Below, one piece after another: positions 56,301-64,000 of a stretch of 64,000 nt of DNA. The notes beneath the pieces are model-generated. The model ran no database searches. It saw nothing but the letters and a program-made list of their open reading frames with translations, and was not told the origin of the DNA. The translations under genes and the position numbers were made by a program. The stretch is from the NCBI GenBank assembly GCA_021432605.1, contig MU271149.1, positions 744,001 through 808,000 of the forward strand. The letters are read 5' to 3'. Within the stretch, counting starts at the first letter, position 1, and each line of letters opens with the position of its first letter. Source of the DNA: Coniochaeta sp. PMI_546 (lineage: Eukaryota; Ascomycota; Sordariomycetes; Coniochaetales; Coniochaetaceae).

Positions 56301-57865
56301 AAGCACTTGAGCTTAAACGGCAGCAGGAGAACTTCATCGACATCACGAGTCACGAGATGCGAAATCCCCTCAGCGCCGTTCTACAGTGCGCTGATGAGAT
56401 TAGTGAATCCATTGGCCGATACCGTTCTGCGGAACACTCGGCTTATGTCCCGAAAGGCCTCAATGTCCTGCTGGACAGCTGTGTGGAAGCCTCGAACACG
56501 ATATCGCTTTGTGCCAATCACCAAAAGCGGATCGTGGACGACATCTTAACACTGTCCAAACTCGATTCCAAGCTCCTCCTGGTCACTCCGGTTGATGTAC
56601 AGCCGATCGTGGTTGTCGAGAAGGTGCTCAAGATGTTCGAGCCTGAGCTTCGGACCAATGACATCAGGGGAGAATTCCGTATCGAACAGTCATACATCGA
56701 TTTAGGTCTTGACTGGTGCAAGCTGGATCCGTCCAGACTTCGCCAAGTGCTCATCAATCTCATGACCAATGCTGTCAAATTCACCATAGGAAGAGAGAAG
56801 CGGGCCATCACCATCAGCCTAGGGGCTTCTAAAGACGTTACTAGGTCTGATCTCATGTATTTCCCACGACGCCGAAATGACGAGTCGGATCCAACAGACG
56901 AAACCGAATGGGGCGACGGCGAGAAGCTCAGTCTGATGCTGGCAGTCTCTGACACCGGGCCCGGCCTGACCAACGACGAGAAGAAGTTGCTTTTCCAGCG
57001 ATTTCAGCAAGCCTCACCCAGGACACACGTACAATATGGTGGCTCCGGCCTCGGTCTCTTCATCTGCCGGACCTTGACCGAGCTTCAAGGCGGCCAGATT
57101 GGCGTGCAGTCTGAACCTGGAGCTGGCAGCACGTTCAACTTCTACATCCGGAGCAGGCGGAGCGAGAACCCACGGCCACAGCTTGGCGCAGATACACCGA
57201 CGCCCAAAGCTAGTCCGATCAAGCCAGATCATAGGCCTTCTTCTGCCAGGCTTCAATACTCGACGCAACAAGCCCTGCCGCCTCCCGAACCCCTGGTGCC
57301 GGAATCTACCTCCCCGGTTCAAGATACCGAGATGCAAGACGATGACCGGCCGCCACCTCTAGATGTTCTCATAGTCGAGGACAACCTAGTTAACCAGCGA
57401 GTTCTCTCACGACTTCTAAGGATATCTGGCAACAACACTCATGTTGCCAACCATGGCGTCGAAGCGCTGGAACTGCTCCAGAAATCCAAGTTCTGGAAGA
57501 GTGCTGAAGCAAAGAACCCGGACGAGCGCATCAACATCTCGGTTATTCTCATGGATCTAGAGATGCCTGTCATGGACGGCATGACTTGTGCGCGGAAGAT
57601 CCGGGAGCTGGAAGCAGAAGGCATCATCTCGCGACACATACCCATCATTGCCGTTACGGCGTATGCCCGGCCGCAGCAGATTGCCAACGCCAAGGCCGCT
57701 GGCATTGTGAGTAGTACCCTTGCCTATTCTGTTCCCCCAATGGTTCTGCCTGCTGACAGATTGTGTCCCCAGGACGATATCGTTTCGAAGCCATTCCGCA
57801 TCCCGGAACTCATTCCCAAGATCGACGAACTCGTCGCCAAGTACGGGACATCTCCCGGCCCCTGA
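53309..57865 (+). CDS. Cytosolic hybrid histidine kinase (PAS - HisKA - HATPase - REC)
   Basis: Exons 53309-57706 and 57773-57865; 1496 residues. The 66-nt intron is stop-free and in frame; splicing joins AKAAGI to DDIVSKPF inside the receiver domain. The N-terminal about 480 residues are disordered and Pro/Ser-rich. A PAS-like region (AMYWGPEYVAIYNEAYIAL) and a second PAS (YRFTRMAEFAPVGMFIADG) follow. HisKA carries SHEMRNPLSAV with His1015. The ATPase domain has NLMTNAVKFT (Asn1154), DTGPGL and GGSGLGLFICR. The receiver has VEDN, LMDLEMPVMDG with Asp1416 and the SKPF lysine. No transmembrane segment is visible, so it is likely a soluble sensor in a His-Asp phosphorelay. The fungal class cannot be fixed by eye. 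Confidence 0.92.
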   Translation: MPLEPQKWNPLPGQDDVSPSSHHLPKPHPVPTPLSRPATPLPAATGPLAEAIRQSADNISDEATRQIQQLVRDWTPEISRYGLTSTTLVRDQPAVKKEPTADQQFVPRQTPSHHSGDPPLRRPALQGKRPSEEEEDDEVNGLNEGSPAVKKARLSAPGRIDLESLPSTPASRIPDPDLAASPLFYSMSSSKHPLGRPPSWSASEAAASMIVGEPHKGVTTVRLPKGQIPGSPARSASTPGSWASFEIAGTTRSPDNRSLPPALQLLQQASVIELLEQDERPTFVIDLQNPANFSPGPINIVFANASLRASSGVIGLVLGDSADPEHNPDSSRFKAWMLSFVKNNEAMDVCPPSLSYGGISWTCSTLRRRFRFVSGNTSAVSNTPTSPSPLAQASSVLDQRARGPTSARAIDIPRERPASEIDYFGGAERPSSAASSHARSHSEPRPKPDAISDSILGYKDDYNALSAEPEESVLTFDWTRIPIDTPNIPAHVSFAQSVDWASTPLGPLETWPSELRSMSNMIMGSPHPAAMYWGPEYVAIYNEAYIALAGQKHPQLMGMRYQDAWAEIWHDIEPFFDAAWNAGQATMKHDDRLFLTRNGYIEETYFNWAIIPLVGGDGSVVAIYNPAFENTRRKINERRMLALNEVGEKISQARDVKGFWTQVRQGLEYSEYDVPFALIYSVTDDSESEVSSMHSGSLANPPQISLEGSLGAPAGHPAAVTGMDLRTSDEGFAPYMRDVLAHPSTPVVLRLEDGTLPEELIEGLAWRGFGDACRTIVVFPVHPTTGDSVVGFIVLGVNPRRPYDDDYELFVNLLARQLATSLASVVLFEEEIKRGQKAARLAALDRQELSLQLRQRTQEAIESEYRFTRMAEFAPVGMFIADGQGIINYCNDTWWEISRHPRSTNTMDVWMQSIRDEDRPGVEEVWKKLVNDKISISHEFRFKNSRVAHDGHPIDTWVLMSAYPEKDEQGDLKSIFGCMTDISQQKWAENFQKLRREEALELKRQQENFIDITSHEMRNPLSAVLQCADEISESIGRYRSAEHSAYVPKGLNVLLDSCVEASNTISLCANHQKRIVDDILTLSKLDSKLLLVTPVDVQPIVVVEKVLKMFEPELRTNDIRGEFRIEQSYIDLGLDWCKLDPSRLRQVLINLMTNAVKFTIGREKRAITISLGASKDVTRSDLMYFPRRRNDESDPTDETEWGDGEKLSLMLAVSDTGPGLTNDEKKLLFQRFQQASPRTHVQYGGSGLGLFICRTLTELQGGQIGVQSEPGAGSTFNFYIRSRRSENPRPQLGADTPTPKASPIKPDHRPSSARLQYSTQQALPPPEPLVPESTSPVQDTEMQDDDRPPPLDVLIVEDNLVNQRVLSRLLRISGNNTHVANHGVEALELLQKSKFWKSAEAKNPDERINISVILMDLEMPVMDGMTCARKIRELEAEGIISRHIPIIAVTAYARPQQIANAKAAGIVSSTLAYSVPPMVLPADRLCPQDDIVSKPFRIPELIPKIDELVAKYGTSPGP

Positions 57866-59039
57866 GCATGATGAACCTCACGATCCAACATGGTTTGCTT
57901 CAAAGCAAGCCACATCGGACATCGCCGGATGTCCACACAATAATTTTTTCTTATCTTTCCTCTTTTCCCGTTTGAGGAGCAAGCACACGATGGGGCCTCA
58001 TCTCGCATAGGGACTGGCGTTAACCTACATGGGAGGACTGTTTTGGTTGAACGAAATGAAAGCGGGCGCAACTCATATCTGGAGGGGCGGGCACGGCTTG
58101 AGAAAGATAGACAACTGGGAGTTATAGCGAGGGCGGCGAAACCTGGAATTCTCAGCAAAGTACATGGAATGTTGGAGCAGGGGAAGTCGTCAAGTGAAAA
58201 GAGAGAGATTCATTTGTCCTGGAAGTCGGGGAGTGGTAATCGTCAGATAGTCAGCGCGGCAGGTATACTGTGTGGAATCACAGCAAATACGACAACCCAG
58301 TCGTCAACATGGGCCGCGTCGGAGGACAAGATGCGTTCGCTCTTGTTGGGCGCCTCGACGATAGTCAATCAATAATACCGAGTCACATCATGGATTGCTA
58401 CATGCGAGCGAGATATCGCAGTTGGATATGGAAGACACTGCATGTGATAGACGTGTAAAATGTACCTGGACACGGAGCAAAGTTCAACAACACGCGAGGG
58501 TATATTATTAGCTATTAGTGAGAGTTTGATAGCAGCACCTGAACACCGCTCTATAGAGCAGTGACAGATGTCCGGCGGGATATCATAGACCGCGTCCTCC
58601 TTTCACGTCCTCCACAGTACCAAATTTGGCACATGCTCCTTGTTTTTTTTTGTGCTTTTCTTTTTTGCAAGTGATGAATGTCCGTCGCCGCCGGTGCCCA
58701 GTTCATTCCAAACGACTGTTTCTCTCCGCCGGGGTATAGGGTATCAAAACGCAGGAACAGTCGATAGAGAACAACCAAACAACACACTAAAGACAAGTAA
58801 ACATGGAAATAAGAGGAAATACTTTCAGTGGCAATGCAAGGCCAAGCGATGACGTCCGCGCAACCCGGGTTCCATGATCGATATCAGTTTCGCCGACTTG
58901 ACCGTCCGTATACACCAGACCATTTTCAACAGGGTATCTTGAAATGCAGATTCCGATTCCCAAATCAAACCAAGGGGAAGTGTTGCATGTTTATAGGGTA
59001 TCGTTCGATATTTCGTGACCGTCATTTGAGCATAGCCGT
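57866..59039. other. convergent intergenic region
   Basis: 3' UTR space between the kinase (+) and the PH-domain gene (-). The T-rich and A-rich patches near 58.64 kb are 3'-end-like. Nothing else was seen. Confidence 0.5.
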
Positions 59040-60883
59040 TTACGCAGCAGCCTGAATGGTAGGGGTCGCGGCCAGAGGCTTATCAGCCGGGGCAGACTCC
59101 TCAACGGCAGCAGGCGCCTCGGTCTCAGCAGGCTTGACGGCGGGCTCCTCCTTAGCGGGCTCGGCGGCGGTGGGCTCAGCCTCAACAGGCTTGTCCTCAG
59201 CAGGCTTCTCCGCAGCCTTCTCGGCGGGCTTGTCGGACTTGGCCTTACGGTTGATGGTTTGACGAAGCTTGGAGAAGGGCGAAGGAGACTTGGGCTTCTC
59301 GGTTTCCTCATCGGAAGTGGCCTTCTCCTTCTTGGCGCCGAGGCCAAAGGGGAGAGAGCTCTTGCGCTTCTCGCTCTTCACCTCCTTCTTAGAGGCAGCA
59401 ATCTCGCCGTTGGTGGCGGGGGAGCCAGCCTCCACAGTCTCGGTGGGGACGGTAGCAGGGGACGAGACCTCAGCAGAGAGCGGCTCCGTGGTCTCAACAG
59501 CGGGGATGACTGGGGCAGTCTCTGCGACAGCCTCCGTGGTAACCGGGGTCTCCTCGGCAGCAGGGGCCGGAGTGCGCTCCGGAGAAGTGGCCTTGCTCTT
59601 CTTACCGAAGCTCAAGGTGCCAAAGATGCTGCCGCGCTTGGGCTTGTGCTCTGCCGGCTTAGCCTCAGTCTTGGTCTCCTCAGTCTTGGGCTCCTCAGCC
59701 TTGGTCTCGGCAGCGGGGGCAACGACCTCGGCGGGAGTAACCTCAGTTGCCGGCTCAGTAGCGACAACGGCAGGAGTCTCAGCGGCAGGAGCCTCGGTAG
59801 CGACAGCGCTAGTCTCGGCAGCCGGGGCTTCCGTCTCAGCGGCCTTGGTCTCAGCAGCAGCCTCGACGGGCTTCTCCTCCTCCTTCTTGGCCTCCTCCTT
59901 CTTACCGAACAGAGATCCACCAAAAATGGAACCCCGCTTGCGGCTGGCAGAACGGCGCTTAGGCTCCTCCTTCTTCGGCTCCTCAACAGCAGGCACAGCA
60001 GGCTCAACGGCCTTGGGGGTCTCCTCGGTGGCTGTGGTCTCGGCTGCGGGCTCGGCGGCAACCGGGGCAGCAACAACAGCAGCCTTCTCCTCCTTCTTGG
60101 GCTTGAAGCTCTCGAGAGTCTTCTTGTAGGTCTCGGTCTCGGGGATGGTCTTGGCGAGTTCCTTGGCCTCAGCGATCTTCAGCTTGAGCTGGCTAACCCA
60201 GTTGTCGCGCTCAGCGGTGCTGCCGGCCTTGAAAGTGTGCTTATGTCCCTTGGAGGTGAAGTGGAACTTGTGAGTTCCCTCTGCGGCTGGCTCAGTTGCC
60301 TCGGCCTGGACAATCTAGGTTAGCATTGTGTGATAGAGAAACACTTCGTCAAGAAAGGCGCCTTACAAGTTGAATGGCTCCATGAGGGGCAGTCTTGTCG
60401 GCGCGCTCGCTGAAGAAAAGCAGGCCCTTGCCAGTCTCCGAGGCCCAGGCAGCAACGTGGTGAGCAACATCTGCAACCTTATCATGCTTGAAAGTGCTCG
60501 CGGCCTTGGTGTCAACAGGCTCGGATCCAAACCAGAAGAACTTCTTGGAGTAAAGGAAGTTCCTTTTCGTATGGTTAGATTACGCTTTGATGCTACAATA
60601 TGCAACATAGTTTGCGAAGAATGTGTGCTTACTTGGGGAAGTTAGAGCCCTTGTGCTCGAGGTGGCCCTCCTCAACGGGGGTGGTCTCCTCCTTCTTGGT
60701 CGACTCCTCGGCAGCAGGAGCGGCAGGTGTCTCCTCAGCGGCGGTGGTAGCCTCGACCGCTGGCGCAGGGGTCTCAGTTGCAGGCGCAGCCTCAGTTGTG
60801 GCTGCAGGTGTCTCCTCGACCTTGCTCTCGGCAACAGGCTCAACGGGAGGAGCGACCTCGACAGGCTTCTGTACGTCCGACAT
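59040..60883 (-). CDS. PH-domain protein with long Ala/Glu/Lys-rich tail
   Basis: Exons 60883-60633, 60562-60367 and 60305-59040 (introns of 70 and 61 nt), 570 residues. The N-terminus is Glu/Thr/Ala-rich (MSDVQKPVEVAPP). A PH domain spans roughly residues 80-200: NFLYSKKFFWFGSEPVDTK, GLLFFSERADK, GAIQLAEATE, HKFHFTSKGHKHTFKAG and AERDNWVSQLKLKIAEA, a fungal PH_6-like pattern. The long tail is built from alternating Ala, Glu, Lys and Pro, with two copies of a basic motif KRGSIFG followed by a short FGKK element, spaced about 100 residues apart. PH domains bind phosphoinositides or proteins; the role is unknown. An ATTG/CTAG acceptor 9 nt upstream (...CTAG|ATT) is also in frame at the second intron. 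Confidence 0.85.
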
Positions 60884-63800
60884 TATGAATAATGTTGTTA
60901 AAAGAGAAAAGGGTATTGGGTATCTCAACAAAAACGGGAATGCAAAAGTAGGAGAAAACTATTGATCACGCCGTGATACTAGGTATTGAGAAACAAAGAC
61001 TGCTAGGTATATCTCGGCAAGAAGAGGTACCTTGGTATTGCAGGTGATGGGTGAGAGAAGAGAAAGAGAGGAGAGCTCGTGATGAATATTGGGGGGACGG
61101 CTACTTATTTGATTCTGTCCGTTTCCAGGACAAGCCAGGGCAGGTCTTCTTTGGGCCTGGTGTGGTCCCCTGTTGCCCTCTGCCTCCCTCGCCCTTTCCC
61201 TCGTGTGTGTCAACTGGCTGGCTGAGGGCCCCCTTCATACAAAATCAGGTCAAATGGCAGCGCGAAAGTGAGGTTGCAAGGCGCCAAAGGGGTACATGCT
61301 CCCATGTACCACCCCTGACAGAGCTCCAAGCGCCCCACTGTTGCTGGGTCAGACTTGCGGCACTGGCCCGTGCTCTTCAAGCGAGTGGGCCTGATGAAAT
61401 GACGGCAGCAGGGGTTCAAGGCGTTTTCTGACAAGGATCACCAGCGGGCTGTACTATTTTTTTTTTCCGCATCATTCTCCGTCCAGATTTGCTTACCGCA
61501 GGTATGGCTAGGCGTAGACGGCAGTGCAAAGGTCCAGCGGAAGTTTGAAATGGCAAGTCACCTAGCCATACAAGACATGACTTTGCAATGCGCCGAAGGC
61601 TCCCGTCGTTCTCAAGACTATTGTCTTCAAGTCACTGTCATCTGACGTTGCTGAGGTACAACTACAAGCGAGTCTAGACGACGGGAAAGTCTGAAGAGTG
61701 GATGTCGGTTAAGGACGGGAGGTCCACCGTCGAACCTATCGCGGAGCTACAAAGAGGGTAGGTGCAGGTAGCCCCACTACTTCAGTCCGTTTTATTCACG
61801 TCGTGCCTTCCCTCGAATGATAATCCGTAGAGTTGACGGAAGTCCTGCTTGCAAAGTTGCAAAGACGGGAGGCATACTATGATAGAGCTGCAGACATGTG
61901 CGTGCCATGCGACTTCGAAATAACTTGAGAGTAGTGCAATAGTGCCGTGATCTGACGCCTGAGCTTTCGGCTTTTTGCTCGTCGATCAGCTCTGCAGTAC
62001 CACTGAGACATCAATATTGAAGCGCTCCGGACTCACTACTGTAGTAACGCCCACGGGGCATCTCTGGCGTACATCCACTTCATGCTACTGTTCGGCCTAG
62101 GGGCTGGGAGAGAACGTTGGTATCAGCTTCAAAACGATCCGAAGTTCATTACCTCTCTTCTCCTCCAAGCACGACACGCGCACTGGCTACCGTTTGGTGG
62201 ATTTAAACTATCTAGCCGTCAAGCCAGCGCAGAATTTGTAGGACCATGTCATACGGCGTCGCTCAGTTCAAAGGTTTGATCATCATTATCGTTGAAGGAG
62301 AGATTCAAAGTTCGGCCAAAAGTTGCCCTTGCTTGGACAATGTTCACTGTTGAGCCTCACATGGCCAGGCAGAACCCTCAGATACGACGAAGGTGGGACT
62401 GCACGGAGTCACCCAAAGTACACTGTACCCACTCAATTAAATTTGCATTACGGTGACTTGCACGCCTTTCCCACTCAGGGTGCTGAGGGTCTCGCTATCT
62501 TGTAGCCCGTTTGGATTGCACTGCGGCTTGCCCTAAAATAGCGGGCACTACCGGCGTCACTAGCCTGCAATATGGAGCTCTTCAAATCTCCATTTTCCCT
62601 CCACTCACCACATGAGGTTGTTCGGACGACCATGGTCGACTTCGAGAAATTACAGCGGGAACGACGAGCTCTCAGATGAGGATCAGGGGATCGAATGCAA
62701 GCAACGCGAGCAACAGATTCACGGTTGGCGACGATCTTTCGTCCCTGGCTTTTCGAAGTGGACGCGCAAGATTACAGATATATCCGGGGTCAGCATAAAC
62801 CAAAGCCTGACGAGAGCGTTGAGGCTATGCCGTTGGTCTCCTCAGCCCTGGTCAGGACTTGTCAACGCGCTGAAGGCTTGCGGCAAAGTCCATCATTGTT
62901 GCAGCTGCTGAGAGCATGTTCGAAGTAGCAACCGGAAAATGTGTAGTGCAAGACTGCCGCTCTGACCCTTGTCTAACAAACTTTTGGAAGCGAAAACGGG
63001 GCCATCAAGAATCACACCACAGGTTTCGGATCGGCATTAAACAATCGTTGCAACCCTCTCGCGAGACGCAATGACAAAGAGGCAGTTCATCTTCATGATA
63101 CGTATGCTGGGAAAACTTAACAGGCACTCACCTACCTTGGTCCTCAGCAGGCTCACCAGCCTATGGTCGAAACTTTGGTGGGCTACTGTGCTACGGGAGA
63201 GCTGAGGTACACACGTTTGAGGTACCGACATGCCGGATGAGAGTAGTTCTCCATCGTCGCTCACGGGGCCTCGCCAACCACGAGGTTTGGAACGCGAACT
63301 CCACACACACTTCTACAACGCTTTCTTGACTAGTACTGCACAAATGGATACGCATGATTCCTCCCGGCAGCTCTGCCTTCGTGTGAGCATGCCTCTAAAG
63401 TCGTGGTTGTTCATTCCTCGGGGCGCAACACTCAGTGATTGGGCGAGTCTCAGAACTTCAAAACGCTACCATTTGGGTCACCAGCTTTCCAGGTTGTTGA
63501 GGATAGCCGACCACACGAAACAATTTTCTTCTCGGCCCGTGGTCAAGCTTTGCTGTTTACTCTGTGTGAGGTAGGCACGGTCCAGAACACATGCCGTCGA
63601 TACGGCAGTTGCCGCGAAGTAACACATCCAACATCGTGAGATCTCATGCCCGGGCCCCGTTTGGCCGGCTATCAAACGGCCCCTTGGCCGGCCAAACGCC
63701 GTCCAGGGAACACCAGCCGCGCCATGACTACCGACTCCTGTGCACCAGCGGCTAAAACAGTGAGCCGGGTCGTCCTCACGGCATCCTACATATCAAGGGC

Positions 63801-64000
63801 TGTTTCAGTGTCTGCAGCGAGAAGTATGCCCCTGGCCATGATCCGCGATTGTGTACACAGTAATTCATGAAGAAAGTTGCAACAGCGCCAACACTATTCC
63901 TCCCATTTGGGATGCTGCAAGAAGTTGAGATCAAAGGTGCTTTTCATTCCCGTGACTATCCAAAACTTCAATATATTCTTGTGGGGCGGGCCAAGTGAAC
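60884..64000. other. 3.1-kb region without a supported gene
   Basis: Plus-strand ORFs at 62612-62928 and 63230-63574 have mildly protein-like composition (for example RPWLFEVDAQDYRY) but no start context, splice pattern or motif. A poly-T run of 11 bases lies at about 61456-61466. A 12-bp inverted repeat lies at 63658-63698. The first few hundred bases are the promoter and leader of the PH-domain gene. No RNA gene was identified. Confidence 0.5.
63658..63698. repeat. 12-bp perfect inverted repeat
   Basis: The left arm CGTTTGGCCGGC (63658-63669) and right arm GCCGGCCAAACG (63687-63698) are exact reverse complements with 17 nt between them. The spacer itself contains CAAACGG. It resembles a terminal or hairpin repeat but no flanking element is visible. 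Confidence 0.75.

Noticed and set aside
60306-60317. Alternative CTAG acceptor upstream in intron 2 of the PH-domain gene
   Set aside because: It would add IVQ to the PH domain. The CAG three codons later gives GAIQLAEATE, which better fits the PH_6-like strand pattern.
59259-60323. 354-codon plus-strand ORF opposite the PH-domain gene
   Set aside because: Antisense to a well-supported coding exon with strong Ala/Glu/Lys codon bias, which keeps the opposite strand free of stops. Gly/Leu/Ser-rich composition without motifs.
62612-62928. Overlapping plus-strand ORFs near the right end
   Set aside because: Mildly protein-like, but no motif, start or splice evidence.
1-64000. RIP-mutated transposons or CRISPR arrays
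   Set aside because: The gaps are not strikingly AT-rich, there is no transposase-like ORF, and no regularly spaced direct repeats were seen.

Overview
The window looks like chromosomal DNA of a filamentous ascomycete (Pezizomycotina, most likely a sordariomycete-type genome; I do not name a species). The reasons are protein-coding genes split by short introns (48-217 nt, mostly 50-70) with GTAAGT/GTACGT-type donors and CTAAC/CTGAC-type branch sites, long intergenic gaps, GC-rich third codon positions, and typical fungal gene content (PEX13, RCF2, DUS3, an Sfp1-like zinc-finger regulator, NmrA-like, GH79, a hybrid histidine kinase). I see no bacterial, viral or CRISPR features and no recognisable transposase.

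Layout. 0-6 kb: CDC20/Slp1 anaphase-promoting-complex activator (-) divergent from a kelch/BTB Ral2-like protein (+). 6.9-9.2 kb: Sfp1-like C2H2 regulator (-). 9.2-14.6 kb: a gene desert holding a cluster of dispersed TACACTACACGTAC-type motifs. 14.6-21.1 kb: RCF2, a six-blade kelch protein and DUS3. 21.1-23.8 kb: gap. 23.8-25.4 kb: NCS1 nucleobase permease. 26.7-29.4 kb: an uncharacterised ORF lying immediately behind PEX13 on the same strand and in the same frame. 30.6-32.9 kb: a large protein combining an amidoligase-type domain with a C-terminal OTU/papain-like cysteine-peptidase-like domain. 33.5-37.9 kb: NmrA-like protein, intron-containing tRNA-Val(UAC), mitochondrial ribosome recycling factor, and an RGG-rich mitochondrial protein. 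38.8-39.1 kb: a two-exon 102-residue protein gene easily missed by ORF calling. 40.5-47.5 kb: patatin-like lipase, succinate-semialdehyde dehydrogenase and secreted GH79 glycosidase. 47.8-49.6 kb: an unresolved acidic ORF pair and a four-TM protein. 53.3-57.9 kb: a 1.5-k residue hybrid histidine kinase behind a long pyrimidine-rich leader. 59.0-60.9 kb: PH-domain protein with a long Ala/Glu/Lys tail. The last 3 kb hold no supported gene.

There are no operons. The functional themes are mitochondrial (RCF2, RRF1, the RGG-rich protein, SSADH), peroxisomal (PEX13), RNA modification and tRNA (DUS3, tRNA-Val), and signalling (CDC20, Ral2-like, histidine kinase, Sfp1-like). The most unusual items are the amidoligase-peptidase fusion, the PEX13/downstream-ORF frame continuity, three separate stop-free introns whose lengths are multiples of three, the 102-residue small gene, and the repeated motif cluster in the 10-13 kb desert. 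All splice sites were placed by eye from consensus and reading-frame continuity; none was tested against transcripts.
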